Of a stretch of 64,000 bases of DNA, positions 55,056 through 63,822 are shown in pieces. The stretch is taken from positions 62,001 through 126,000 of the forward strand of contig NZ_AFCF02000006.1 of NCBI RefSeq assembly GCF_000203975.2, written 5' to 3'. Source of the DNA: Leisingera sp. ANG1 (lineage in GTDB: Bacteria > Pseudomonadota > Alphaproteobacteria > Rhodobacterales > Rhodobacteraceae). The notes beneath the pieces were generated by a model, which was not told the DNA's origin, ran no database searches, and saw nothing but the letters and a program-made list of their open reading frames with translations. The translations under genes and the position numbers were made by a program. Numbering within the stretch: the stretch's first letter is position 1; every line of letters begins with the position of its first letter.

Positions 55056-55239
55056 GCGCGCTGTCAGAACACGGGCGGCCAACGTCCGGACGGCATATCT
55101 GAGCAGGGCTGAGGACTACCTCGGCCCTTTGTGTTTGTTTGATCAGATGTGCTCCGGGCCACGTTCTGGACTGGCTTAACCAAGACCGGCGGAGACAACC
55201 GCCCGGCCAGAAACACTAGTAAAGGAAACCTGAGACCTC

Positions 55240-56919
55240 ATGGCTCAAAACGCATCGATGGAGGAATTCGAAGCCCTCCTGAACGAAAGCTTCGAAATGG
55301 ACACCCCGGACGAAGGTTCGGTTGTCAAAGGCAAAGTGCTGGCAATCGAAGCCGGCCAGGCCATCATCGACGTCGGCTACAAGATGGAAGGCCGCGTTGA
55401 TCTGAAAGAATTCGCAAACCCCGGCGAAGCCGCTGAAATCGCAGTCGGCGACGAAGTGGAAGTCTTCCTGCGTTCGGCAGAAAACGCCCGTGGCGAAGCC
55501 GTCATCTCCCGTGAGATGGCCCGCCGCGAAGAAGCCTGGGACCGCCTGGAAAAAGCATACGCAGACGATCAGCGCGTCGAAGGCGCGATCTTCGGCCGCG
55601 TCAAGGGCGGCTTCACTGTCGACCTGGGCGGCGCTGTTGCCTTCCTGCCCGGCTCGCAAGTTGACGTCCGCCCCGTGCGCGATGCCGGCCCGCTGATGGG
55701 TCTGAAGCAGCCGTTCCAGATCCTGAAGATGGACCGCCGCCGCGGCAACATCGTGGTTTCGCGCCGTGCGATCCTCGAAGAGTCCCGCGCCGAGCAGCGC
55801 GCCGAAGTCATCGGCAACCTGTCCGAAGGCCAGGCCGTGGACGGTGTCGTCAAGAACATCACCGAATACGGTGCGTTTGTTGACCTGGGCGGCGTTGACG
55901 GCCTGCTGCACGTCACCGACATGGCATGGCGCCGTGTGAACCACCCCTCCGAGATCCTGTCGATCGGCGAAACCGTCAAGGTTCAGGTCATCAAGATCAA
56001 CAAAGAGACCCACCGCATCTCCCTCGGCATGAAGCAGCTGCAGGAAGATCCGTGGGATCTGGTTGGCGCCAAGTACCCGCTGTCCTCCGTGCACAAGGGC
56101 CGCGTCACCAACATCACCGATTACGGTGCATTTGTTGAGCTGGAGCCGGGCGTCGAAGGTCTGGTCCACGTCTCCGAGATGTCCTGGACCAAGAAAAACG
56201 TCCACCCGGGCAAAATCGTCTCCACTTCCCAGGAAGTCGACGTCATGGTTCTGGAAATCGACGGTGCCAAGCGCCGCGTGTCCCTGGGCCTCAAGCAGAC
56301 CATGCGCAACCCGTGGGAAGTGTTCTCCGAGAACAACCCCGAGGGCACTCAGGTCGAAGGCGAAGTCAAGAACATCACCGAATTCGGTCTGTTCATCGGC
56401 CTCGACGGCGACATCGACGGCATGGTTCACCTGTCCGACCTTTCCTGGGACGAGCGCGGCGAAGACGCGATCCAGAACTACCGCAAAGGCGACATGGTTT
56501 CGGCCGTTGTCTCCGAAGTGGATGTCGACAAAGAGCGTATCTCGCTGTCGATCAAAGCCCTGGGCGGTGACAAGTTCGCTGAAGCCGTGGGCGGCGTGAA
56601 GCGCGGCTCGATCGTGACCGTGGAAGTGACCGCGATCGAAGACGGCGGCATCGAAGTGGAATACGAAGGCATGAAGTCCTTCATCCGCCGCTCCGACCTG
56701 TCCCGCGACCGTGCCGACCAGCGTCCCGAGCGTTTCTCGGTGGGCGACAAGGTTGATGTGCGCGTCACCAACGTCGACTCCAAGACCCGCCGCCTGGGCC
56801 TGTCCATCAAGGCGCGCGAGATCGCGGAAGAGAAAGAAGCAGTGGAACAGTATGGCTCCTCGGACTCCGGCGCATCGCTGGGCGACATCCTGGGCGCCGC
56901 ACTGAAGTCGGGCGACTAA
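55240..56919 (+). CDS. rpsA: 30S ribosomal protein S1
   Basis: A 559-residue ribosomal protein needed for binding and unfolding of most mRNAs. Six S1 RNA-binding repeats are visible, starting near residues 21, 105, 192, 277, 364 and 451; repeats three to six carry motifs such as NITEYGAFVDLGGVDGLLH and NITDYGAFVELEPGVEGLVH. AAAGGAAACC precedes the ATG. It is followed by a strong terminator, and ihfB, its direct neighbour in many proteobacteria, is 3.8 kb away here. Confidence 0.98.
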   Translation: MAQNASMEEFEALLNESFEMDTPDEGSVVKGKVLAIEAGQAIIDVGYKMEGRVDLKEFANPGEAAEIAVGDEVEVFLRSAENARGEAVISREMARREEAWDRLEKAYADDQRVEGAIFGRVKGGFTVDLGGAVAFLPGSQVDVRPVRDAGPLMGLKQPFQILKMDRRRGNIVVSRRAILEESRAEQRAEVIGNLSEGQAVDGVVKNITEYGAFVDLGGVDGLLHVTDMAWRRVNHPSEILSIGETVKVQVIKINKETHRISLGMKQLQEDPWDLVGAKYPLSSVHKGRVTNITDYGAFVELEPGVEGLVHVSEMSWTKKNVHPGKIVSTSQEVDVMVLEIDGAKRRVSLGLKQTMRNPWEVFSENNPEGTQVEGEVKNITEFGLFIGLDGDIDGMVHLSDLSWDERGEDAIQNYRKGDMVSAVVSEVDVDKERISLSIKALGGDKFAEAVGGVKRGSIVTVEVTAIEDGGIEVEYEGMKSFIRRSDLSRDRADQRPERFSVGDKVDVRVTNVDSKTRRLGLSIKAREIAEEKEAVEQYGSSDSGASLGDILGAALKSGD

Positions 56920-56948
56920 TCTCCCCGGCCTCACGGCTTAAAAAACGG

Positions 56949-56978
56949 AAAGCCCCGCAGATATCTGCGGGGCTTTTT
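56949..56978 (+). terminator. Intrinsic terminator of rpsA
   Basis: A 14-bp self-complementary stem, AAAGCCCCGCAGAT with its complement and essentially no free loop, followed by TTTTTG about 30 bases after the rpsA stop. Confidence 0.9.
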
Positions 56979-57016
56979 GTTTGGCGAAAGAGCGTTAGTT
57001 CTCGGCAGCCACAGCG

Positions 57017-57505
57017 TCAGCTTGCGCTGCTGCTGTCTTCCTGGGGCAGAGCCGCTTCCTCCAGCCGCGCTTTGAGACGGCCAATAACTTGCTGCGCGGC
57101 TGCAATTTCCTCCGGCAGCAGGCCGCTGGCAAGCGCGTTTACCCAGGGGATCTGCTTTGCAATGGCGGCATCGTACAGGTCCTTTCCTTTGGGCGTCATG
57201 ACGACCAGCTGCGCGCGTTTGTGCTGAGGGTTGGGCTGGAACTCCAGGACCCCTTCGCGCTTGAGCTCATTGACGATCCTTTGAATGCCCTGCCTGTGAA
57301 CACCCATGGCACGGGCGTGCCAGGCGACAGTTTCCGCCTTTTCCGCATAGGCAATGGCGCCAAGTATCTGCCATCGCGCGCTGGTCAGCCCCAGCCCGGA
57401 AACCAGGCGGTCACCAGCAATCTGCAACCGGCCATTCAGCCGGAACACATCCAGGATCAGCTCCGTTACCGCTTCTCCCGCCTCGCTTCGTTGCACTTCA
57501 GGCAT
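57017..57505 (-). CDS. MarR family regulator
   Basis: A 162-residue winged-helix regulator with the MarR layout: SARWQILGAIAYAEKAETVAWHA, recognition helix GVHRQGIQRIVNELKREG and wing FQPNPQHKRAQL. It is divergent from a monooxygenase-domain gene with a perfect inverted repeat 18 bases from its start, so it likely represses both. GGGGG precedes the ATG. Confidence 0.9.
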   Translation of the reverse strand: MPEVQRSEAGEAVTELILDVFRLNGRLQIAGDRLVSGLGLTSARWQILGAIAYAEKAETVAWHARAMGVHRQGIQRIVNELKREGVLEFQPNPQHKRAQLVVMTPKGKDLYDAAIAKQIPWVNALASGLLPEEIAAAQQVIGRLKARLEEAALPQEDSSSAS

Positions 57506-57522
57506 GACGCCCCCTGAATTTT

Positions 57523-57538
57523 TGACAATGTGTTGTCA
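57523..57538. promoter_or_regulatory. MarR operator candidate
   Basis: TGACAA-TGTG-TTGTCA is a perfect inverted repeat between divergent genes. The half-site recurs at 57560 (TGACAAC) and 57568 region (TGACA). It resembles the half-sites of the operator before the dehalogenase-linked MarR gene at 45728-45750. Confidence 0.65.
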
Positions 57539-57606
57539 TTGTGGTTTGTGGTTCCTATATGACAACATGACACCAAGTTTAAGCGGCATACAAGGAGCAC
57601 CCTGCG

Positions 57607-57975
57607 ATGGTCAATTTCAAACCTCTGGACCCTGAGTTCCCTATTGATCATCAACTGGCGGTCGAGGCAGGGCCTGTTGTTCTGGTCAATCTTTTTACGG
57701 TTGATCCCGCTGAACAGGACGCATTGGTCGAAGCGTGGAGGAGTGATGCCCTGTGGATGAAGAAACAGCCGGGCTACATCAGCACCCAGCTCCACAAGGC
57801 CATCGGCGATGGCAGCATGTATCTGAACTATGCGGTCTGGGATTCCGTGGCTGACTTCCGTGCGGCGTTTTCCAATCCGGAGTTCCAGCAGCAGCTCAGC
57901 CACTATCCCTCCAGTGCCGTAACGGCTCCGCATCTGTTCGAAAAGATTGCCGTGCCGAACTGCTGCACGTCCTGA
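57607..57975 (+). CDS. Antibiotic biosynthesis monooxygenase (ABM) domain protein
   Basis: A 122-residue protein with the ABM/dimeric alpha-beta barrel pattern: VVLVNLFTVDPAEQDALVEAW, then PGYISTQLHKAIGD and LNYAVWDSVADFRAAF. Such proteins can be cofactor-free quinone-forming monooxygenases or of unknown role. Divergent from a MarR gene and followed after 36 bases by a membrane-protein gene, so a small inducible operon. Aromatic or quinone stress is a reasonable guess. Confidence 0.85.
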   Translation: MVNFKPLDPEFPIDHQLAVEAGPVVLVNLFTVDPAEQDALVEAWRSDALWMKKQPGYISTQLHKAIGDGSMYLNYAVWDSVADFRAAFSNPEFQQQLSHYPSSAVTAPHLFEKIAVPNCCTS

Positions 57976-58011
57976 CGGCCTGTTCTGCGGATCTACTAAT
58001 TGGGAAGTAAA

Positions 58012-58455
58012 ATGAAGACGAAGATTCACGCCATTGCAGGCGCCATCGGTTTTCTGATGATCCTGGTGTTCTGGACATCGACGGCCCTAAGTGAATTGTT
58101 TGCCGGCCACGAGACGGTCGCGGCGGTCAAAGCATCGATCCTGAAGGGTATGCTCGTCCTTATACCGGCCATGATCATAGTTGGCGGGTCCGGGATGGCG
58201 ATGGGCCGGCGGCGCAAAGACGCGCCGGCGAGGGCCAAGAAGAAGCGCATGCCGGTTATTGCACTGAATGGTTTGCTGGTTCTCGTCCCTGCCGCCTGGT
58301 TTCTGGCCGGGAAAGCTGCTGCCGGCGAATTTGACGGCACGTTTTACGCGGTCCAAACGGTCGAGCTGATCGCCGGCGCCGGAAACCTGTTCATGATGGG
58401 CTTGAATTTCCGCGATGGTCTGAAGATGACCGGGCGGCTCCGGCGTTCCCGCTAA
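58012..58455 (+). CDS. Small membrane protein of unknown function
   Basis: A 147-residue protein with four likely membrane helices (about residues 5-25, 45-62, 82-100 and 113-130) and a basic cytoplasmic loop (GRRRKDAPARAKKKR). No known domain is recognised. The ATG at MKTKIHAIAG has GGGAAG upstream and is preferred over an upstream TTG. It is the second gene of the MarR-controlled unit. Confidence 0.75.
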   Translation: MKTKIHAIAGAIGFLMILVFWTSTALSELFAGHETVAAVKASILKGMLVLIPAMIIVGGSGMAMGRRRKDAPARAKKKRMPVIALNGLLVLVPAAWFLAGKAAAGEFDGTFYAVQTVELIAGAGNLFMMGLNFRDGLKMTGRLRRSR

Positions 58456-58499
58456 GGGCGCCGCGGCACGATCAGGCTGCCGCGGTGCCCAGGATGCCC

Positions 58500-58697
58500 C
58501 TAGTTCGGCCGCACCGCCACCAGCACGACGCCTAGTTCCTCTTCCAGTTCCTGCAGCTTCTTCAGCTTCTCGTCAGGCAGGGCGGCGGTGGTTGTCTCAA
58601 CACCTGCCAGCGCCACCACCGGGCTGCCGATGTCTTTTTCGAGGCTCTTGATCGCGTCCAGTTTGTCAGCCTCAAGCGAGGCAAGCGGGTACAGCAT
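58500..58697 (-). CDS. Small hypothetical protein of 65 residues
   Basis: Starts at MLYPLASLEADKL with GAGGAG just upstream; a longer frame upstream lacks a site. The product is largely helical, with KLKKLQELEEELG near the C-terminus suggesting a short coiled coil. I recognise no family. It lies downstream of the amt terminator on the same strand and has its own TTGACTAT-like upstream sequence only weakly. Confidence 0.65.
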   Translation of the reverse strand: MLYPLASLEADKLDAIKSLEKDIGSPVVALAGVETTTAALPDEKLKKLQELEEELGVVLVAVRPN

Positions 58698-58763
58698 GGT
58701 CGTCTCCTCATTGTTGATGGGTTTGACTATAGCCGATTCTTGGCGGTGCCGGCCTGAACGGCA

Positions 58764-58792
58764 CAAAAAAGGCCCCGGCTATTGCCGGGGCC
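58764..58792 (-). terminator. Intrinsic terminator of amt
   Basis: On the minus strand a GGCCCCGGC/GCCGGGGCC stem with a 4-base loop is followed by TTTTTT, directly after the amt stop codon. Confidence 0.9.
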
Positions 58793-58811
58793 TGATGCGG
58801 TTCGTGATGGA

Positions 58812-60185
58812 TCAGGCGTGCTGGGTGCTGTCCGCGTGGGTGACAACATCCGGCTCCAGGTCCCAGTTCTTGCCGTCCAGACCGTCGATCTGGTCGTCCT
58901 CGGACACCTTCAAGCCCACGGTGCGCTCCAGGAGGAAGGACAGGATCAACGCCGTGACCACCCCGGTTCCGATGCAGACGGCAGTACCCGCCAGCTGCAT
59001 CACCAGCGAAATCTCGCCGTGCTGGAACGCATAGGCGCCTTCCTCGATGCCGAAGTAGCCGCCGCGCGGGGTGCCCGCCTTGAACAGGCCCAGCAGAACC
59101 ATGCCGAGGGTGCCGCAGCCCAGGAACAGCGGGAACAGCTTGTGCTCGTCAATGCCGCGCTTCAGCGTGAACTCATAGACCGCATAGGCCGCGAAAGGCG
59201 CCACCAGGCCCACGATGAAGGCCTGCCAGGGCAGATAGACATCAAAGCCGGATGCGCCGGCGACATAGCCCGCCAGCGGGCCCAGCAGCGTATAGGCATA
59301 TTTGCCGGTGGCATAGGCGATCAGCAGCCCGGTGATGGCGCCGCCGGCCCAGACCATGGCATAGTTGTTGATGGCGATGCCGACGCTGGTGTCGGCCATG
59401 GTGACGCTGACGGCCAGCGCTTCGGGATCAAAGAAGAACAGGCACGACAGGATCACCATCGGCAGGCCCGCAAAAATCAGCAGCAAGCCCGGCGCACACA
59501 GGCCGATGCTGGGAGCCAGATAGGCCGAGATCCGCGGATGCGGCGCCATCATGCCGGGGCGGGCGCCCAGCTTGGGGGTGAACACCAGCGCCATGCCTGC
59601 CGGGAACAGGTAGACAAAACCGACGCCGAAGAAGTCATGGAAACCCGCATTGGTCAGCGGCCCGACAGAGCCCCAGGTTGCCCAGCTGAGCGCCGAGGAG
59701 ACCACCGCAGCGACGATGCAGGTGATGAAATAGGCCGAGGCCTTCATCCGCTCCGACACCGCGAAATGCAGCAGGATGTTGATGATGCCGGCAAACACCG
59801 CCAGGAAAAAGATGAAGATCTGGAACGTGTTCAGCCCCGGAAACGTTGCCGGGTCGGTGTGATGCGCCAGCGCATTGGTCATGGCGCCGCCCAGCCACCA
59901 GTCCTTGATCGAATCCATCATGGTCGCGCCTTCCATGATGTAATACTGCCCGGCCCACAGGCCGAAACCGATGACGTAATAGGTGGCAAAGCCGAGGAAG
60001 AACCCCAGCGTCTTTTCAATGGTCGAGTTGAACAGGTTCCTGCGCCGCGCGGTGCCCGCGTCGATCAGCAGCAGGCCGACAACGACCAGGATGGCCCCGA
60101 CGATGCCCGATGCGTACAGAATGTTCTGCACCAGGGAGTTCAGGGTAACTTGCTGCACATGTATCGTGCTCATGTCCAATGGCAT
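58812..60185 (-). CDS. amt: Ammonium transporter (Amt family)
   Basis: A 457-residue inner-membrane ammonium channel with about 11 helices. Family features include the N-terminal GIVGAILVVVGLLLIDAG helix region, FGLWAGQYYIMEG, the pore-area AGAITGLLIAYATG-like stretch and a cytosolic tail ending ADSTQHA. Start is MPLDMSTIHV with GGAGAG upstream; a second ATG four codons later is possible. No glnK gene is adjacent, so this may be a stand-alone Amt rather than the glnK-amtB pair. No clear sigma-54 promoter was found upstream. Confidence 0.9.
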   Translation of the reverse strand: MPLDMSTIHVQQVTLNSLVQNILYASGIVGAILVVVGLLLIDAGTARRRNLFNSTIEKTLGFFLGFATYYVIGFGLWAGQYYIMEGATMMDSIKDWWLGGAMTNALAHHTDPATFPGLNTFQIFIFFLAVFAGIINILLHFAVSERMKASAYFITCIVAAVVSSALSWATWGSVGPLTNAGFHDFFGVGFVYLFPAGMALVFTPKLGARPGMMAPHPRISAYLAPSIGLCAPGLLLIFAGLPMVILSCLFFFDPEALAVSVTMADTSVGIAINNYAMVWAGGAITGLLIAYATGKYAYTLLGPLAGYVAGASGFDVYLPWQAFIVGLVAPFAAYAVYEFTLKRGIDEHKLFPLFLGCGTLGMVLLGLFKAGTPRGGYFGIEEGAYAFQHGEISLVMQLAGTAVCIGTGVVTALILSFLLERTVGLKVSEDDQIDGLDGKNWDLEPDVVTHADSTQHA

Positions 60186-60705
60186 TTCCAGTTCTCTCCA
60201 AGTTGGTTTGGCTGCCTGCCGGTTGTTCGCCACCAGCTTCGGCAGTCCGGCGCCCGGTGCCGCCATGAGGCGGGCGCGCCGGTTCGTTTGGCACCAGATC
60301 CGGTCAGTTTGCTGACGCGCCTGGTTAGGAAAAGGATGGGCGATGCGGGGCGCTTTACAATGAAAAATTTTACTTTGCGGAAATATAGTTTCATATGCGG
60401 CACGCGGGGCGGGCTGATGCCGCATCCCGCGCTGCCTGACCGGCAAGGTGACGGAATCCGGGCAATGAAGAGAGCTGCCGGCAGCCCCCCCGAATCAATC
60501 GGACCCCGGCCTGCGCAGTTGACGCCGATGCCGCGCTGCGGCGGCGGTTTGCCGCCCGCGATTGGGGCCCGGCGGCCTGAAAAGGGGGTAAAGTGCCGCT
60601 GATTTGGCCGTCAAACCTGCGGCATTTTGTTCCCCCGCGCGCGAATTTTTCCTATACTCTCAGAATAATAGCCAAAACATACCGGCACCTGGGAGGAAAA
60701 AGAAC
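60186..60705. other. Divergent amt / ihfB intergenic region
   Basis: A 520-base gap with no credible gene. An AT-rich island at 60357-60396 is the likely amt promoter or regulator site. For ihfB, a TATACT -10 box at 60653-60658 lies about 50 bases before the ATG, with no good -35 at standard spacing. The rest is GC-rich and unstructured as far as I can see. Confidence 0.6.
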
Positions 60706-60990
60706 ATGATCCGCTCTGAGTTGATTCAGAAGATTGCAGACGAAAACCCGCACCTGTATCAGCGGGATGTGGAGAGGATCGTGAACACGGTGTTCGAGGA
60801 AGTGACCGATGCCATGGCCCGCGGCGACCGGGTCGAGCTGCGCGGCTTCGGGGCCTTTTCGGTCAAGAAGCGGGACGCGCGCACCGGCCGCAACCCGCGC
60901 ACCGGCGAGACGGTCGAAGTCGAAGAGAAACATGTGCCGTTCTTCAAGACGGGTAAACTCTTGAGGGACCGCCTGAACGGGAAAGCCTGA
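60706..60990 (+). CDS. ihfB: Integration host factor subunit beta
   Basis: DNA-bending protein, partner of IhfA. The 94-residue sequence has [17 protein letters not shown], the IHF/HU signature region [14 protein letters not shown] and the [10 protein letters not shown] arm. The frame runs further upstream but MIRSEL after a GGGAGG ribosome site is the standard start. It overlaps the lapA gene by one base. Confidence 0.96.
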   Translation: MIRSELIQKIADENPHLYQRDVERIVNTVFEEVTDAMARGDRVELRGFGAFSVKKRDARTGRNPRTGETVEVEEKHVPFFKTGKLLRDRLNGKA

Positions 60991-61340
60991 TGCGTTACAT
61001 TCGCTACGCGGTTCTTGGGGCCCTGGCCATCGTGCTGGTGTCCGTCTGTCTGGCCAACAGCACGGTGGTTGAGCTGAAACTGATGCCCGCTGCGCTGGCG
61101 GAGCTGTTCGGCTTTAACTACAGCATTTCGCTGCCGCTGTTCGTGGTGGTGCTGGGCGGGGTCGGCGCCGGGCTGGTGATCGGCTTCCTGTGGGAATGGA
61201 TCCGCGAGCACAAGCACCGCAGCGAGGCCGCGCAGAAGGCCCGCGAGGCGCGCAAGCTGAACCGCGAAGTGACCCGGCTCAAGAAGCAGAAGAACCAAGG
61301 CAAGGACGAGGTCCTGGCGCTTCTCGAAGACGCAAACTGA
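60990..61340 (+). CDS. LapA domain membrane protein
   Basis: A 116-residue inner-membrane protein of the LapA (DUF1049, YciS-like) family, with two helices ([17 protein letters not shown] and [19 protein letters not shown]) and a C-terminal basic coiled-coil tail ([16 protein letters not shown]). In E. coli LapA works with LapB in controlling lipopolysaccharide synthesis; no lapB is adjacent here. ATG overlaps the ihfB stop (TGATG). Confidence 0.87.
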   Translation: MRYIRYAVLGALAIVLVSVCLANSTVVELKLMPAALAELFGFNYSISLPLFVVVLGGVGAGLVIGFLWEWIREHKHRSEAAQKAREARKLNREVTRLKKQKNQGKDEVLALLEDAN

Positions 61341-61347
61341 GCCAGCC

Positions 61348-62001
61348 ATGAGCAATATCCGGGTCAAGATCTGCGGGCTCAGCGTCCCGCAGGATGTGGC
61401 TGCCGTTGCCGCTGCCGGTGCGGCCTATGCGGGTTTCGTGTTCTTCCCGAAATCGCCGCGCAATGTTTCCATCGCCCAGGCCGCCGCGCTGGCGATCGAG
61501 GCGCCTATTGGTCTGTGCAAGGTTGCACTGACGGTGAATGCCTCTGATGATGAACTGGATGCCATCACCGGTGCGGTGCCGCTCGACATGCTGCAGCTCC
61601 ATGGGCGTGAAACCCCGGAACGGGTGGCAGAGGTGCGCGCCCGCTACGGGCTGCCGGTTATGAAGGCGGTGGGCATTGCGGATGCCGCCGACATTCCCCA
61701 GATCGCGCTTTATGAACAAGTGGCCGACCAGCTGTTGATCGACGCCAAGCCGCCCAAGGAGGCCGAGCTGCCCGGCGGCAACGGCCTCGCCTTTGACTGG
61801 CGGCTGCTAGCGGGGCGGAAATACTGGCAGAAACCTTGGATGCTGGCCGGCGGGCTGACACCTGAAAACGTGGCGGAGGCCATCCGCATGACCGGAGCCC
61901 GGCAAGTTGATGTCTCCTCGGGTGTCGAAAGCGCGCCGGGCGAAAAGGATGCAGGTCTGATCGAGGCATTTACAAAGGCGGCCCACGCCGCCCGCGGCTG
62001 A
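61348..62001 (+). CDS. trpF: Phosphoribosylanthranilate isomerase
   Basis: Third step branch of tryptophan synthesis: an (beta-alpha)8 barrel that isomerises phosphoribosylanthranilate. The 217-residue sequence shows the catalytic cysteine KICGLS, the LQLHGRE segment, and the C-terminal phosphate-binding ALxGGL-like [11 protein letters not shown] and VDVSSGVES. It follows lapA by 7 bases and precedes trpB by 490 bases. Confidence 0.95.
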   Translation: MSNIRVKICGLSVPQDVAAVAAAGAAYAGFVFFPKSPRNVSIAQAAALAIEAPIGLCKVALTVNASDDELDAITGAVPLDMLQLHGRETPERVAEVRARYGLPVMKAVGIADAADIPQIALYEQVADQLLIDAKPPKEAELPGGNGLAFDWRLLAGRKYWQKPWMLAGGLTPENVAEAIRMTGARQVDVSSGVESAPGEKDAGLIEAFTKAAHAARG

Positions 62002-62491
62002 CGGCCTCCCCGCCGCGGGTTTCAGGATATGCCGCAATGAGAGGGATTTGAGTATTTGGAGAAAGATGAAAACACTGGGCCTGCGCCTTCATCTTTTCAT
62101 AAATACTCACAGCGCAACCGCAGCGCCCAGGGTGTTGCGCCCCCGGCGTACGCTGGTCACACGCGATCTTAAGTCCCATATGCCACGATCTTTCCTGATC
62201 GCGGTCACCGCCGGGCCTGACACCCCCGGCACTTTGGAACAGGGCCCTTTGGCAGGGGCACGCACAGACGACGTTTCGCGTGCGGGAGGAAACTCCCGTC
62301 CCGCCTCCGCCCCTTGGCGGCGCCGCCAAACTTAAACTTCCGGCCTTTTGACAGGCAGATCACAGCAGAAACCAGCAGCACACCGGCAGGGCAGGCGCCT
62401 TGGCCGGATGCAGCCGCTTGCGCAATCTCCCTTTACCAAGGCGCTGGCGCGCTATAGTCATGGCGGGCGCTGCGAAAGTGAGGGAAGAACC
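62002..62491. other. trpF-trpB intergenic region
   Basis: A 490-base gap without a credible gene. It holds the long imperfect hairpin at 62050-62108 and a small GGGAG-GAAA-CTCCC stem around 62286. No tryptophan leader peptide with a run of Trp codons and no T-box-like structure was found. The last 50 bases carry the trpB ribosome site GAGGGAAG. Confidence 0.6.
62050..62108. repeat. Long imperfect hairpin between trpF and trpB
   Basis: Arms of 21 bases, GAGTATTTGGAGAAAGATGAA and TTCATCTTTTCATAAATACTC in effect (62050-62070 and 62088-62108), pair with a short internal mismatch zone around a 17-base GC-rich loop. Its AT-rich arms stand out from the region, in the manner of an intergenic repeat element. 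Confidence 0.7.
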
Positions 62492-63751
62492 ATGGCCGAC
62501 GATCTTTTCAACAGCTTCATGAACGGTCCGGATGAACAGGGCCGTTTTGGCATCTTTGGCGGGCGTTTCGTCTCCGAAACCCTGATGCCGCTGATCCTGA
62601 GCCTTGAGGAAGAATACAACAAAGCCAAGGACGACCCCTCCTTCTGGGCCGAGATGGAAGACCTGTGGAAACACTACGTTGGCCGTCCAAGCCCGCTGTA
62701 CTTCGCCGAACGCCTGACCGCGGAACTGGGCGGTGCCAAGATCTACATGAAGCGCGACGAGCTCAATCACACCGGCGCGCATAAGGTGAACAACGTGCTG
62801 GGCCAGATCCTGCTGGCACGCCGCATGGGCAAGACCCGCATCATCGCTGAAACCGGCGCCGGGCAGCACGGAGTGGCGACTGCCACCGTCTGCGCCAAGT
62901 TCGGGCTCAAGTGCATCGTCTACATGGGCGCGCACGACGTGAAGCGGCAGGCGCCCAACGTGTTCCGCATGCGCCTGCTGGGTGCTGAGGTGATCCCGGT
63001 GACGTCGGGCCGCGGCACCCTGAAGGATGCAATGAACGACGCGCTGCGCGACTGGGTAACCAACGTGCGCGACACATTCTATTGCATCGGCACCGCAGCC
63101 GGCCCGCACCCCTATCCGGCGATGGTGCGCGACTTCCAGTCGGTTATCGGCAAGGAAGTCCGCTGGCAGCTGGCTGAGCAGGAAGGCGAAGGCCGCCTGC
63201 CGGACACCGTGATTGCCGCGATCGGCGGCGGCTCCAACGCCATTGGTCTGTTCTACCCGTTCCTTGATGATGCTTCCGTCAATATCATTGGCGTCGAGGC
63301 AGGCGGCAAAGGCGTTGATGACCGGATGCAGCACTGCGCGTCCCTCACTGGCGGGCGCCCCGGCGTGCTGCATGGCAACCGCACCTACCTGCTGCAGGAT
63401 GAGGATGGCCAGATCCAGGAGGGCTTCTCGATCTCCGCGGGCCTCGACTACCCGGGCATCGGGCCGGAGCATTCCTGGCTGCACGACACGGGCCGCGCCC
63501 AGTATGTCTCGATCACCGACAAGGAAGCGCTGGAGGCGTTCCAGGTCAGCTGCCGTACCGAGGGCATCATTCCGGCGCTGGAGCCCAGCCACGCGCTGGC
63601 CCATGTGATGAAGATCGCGCCGGACCTGCCGAAGGACCACATCATCGTGATGAACATGTGCGGCCGCGGCGACAAGGACGTGTTCACCGTCGCCAAGCAC
63701 CTGGGCTTTGACATGTCCGACACCGAAGAAGGGCGCACCTTCGAGGAGTGA
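62492..63751 (+). CDS. trpB: Tryptophan synthase beta subunit
   Basis: PLP enzyme joining indole and serine to tryptophan. The 419-residue sequence has the PLP lysine K98 ([10 protein letters not shown]), the E120 catalytic glutamate ([10 protein letters not shown]) and the GGGSNA phosphate site. An upstream reading frame adds 48 codons, but MADDLFNSF behind GAGGGAAG gives the family length. trpA does not follow; the next gene is on the opposite strand. Confidence 0.97.
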   Translation: MADDLFNSFMNGPDEQGRFGIFGGRFVSETLMPLILSLEEEYNKAKDDPSFWAEMEDLWKHYVGRPSPLYFAERLTAELGGAKIYMKRDELNHTGAHKVNNVLGQILLARRMGKTRIIAETGAGQHGVATATVCAKFGLKCIVYMGAHDVKRQAPNVFRMRLLGAEVIPVTSGRGTLKDAMNDALRDWVTNVRDTFYCIGTAAGPHPYPAMVRDFQSVIGKEVRWQLAEQEGEGRLPDTVIAAIGGGSNAIGLFYPFLDDASVNIIGVEAGGKGVDDRMQHCASLTGGRPGVLHGNRTYLLQDEDGQIQEGFSISAGLDYPGIGPEHSWLHDTGRAQYVSITDKEALEAFQVSCRTEGIIPALEPSHALAHVMKIAPDLPKDHIIVMNMCGRGDKDVFTVAKHLGFDMSDTEEGRTFEE

Positions 63752-63775
63752 GGCCGGACAGCACGGTAGAATATT

Positions 63776-63799
63776 AGGCGCCCCGCGGGGCGCCTTTTT
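63776..63799 (+). terminator. Intrinsic terminator of trpB
   Basis: Stem AGGCGCCCC/GGGGCGCCT with a 2-base loop followed by TTTTTC, 25 bases after the trpB stop. Confidence 0.88.
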
Positions 63800-63822
63800 C
63801 TTGCCGCCCTTTGGCGCGCTGT

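Noticed and set aside
62048-62335. A 95-codon frame between trpF and trpB as a possible leader or small gene
   Set aside because: It runs across the hairpin at 62050-62108, has poor coding character and no run of Trp codons.
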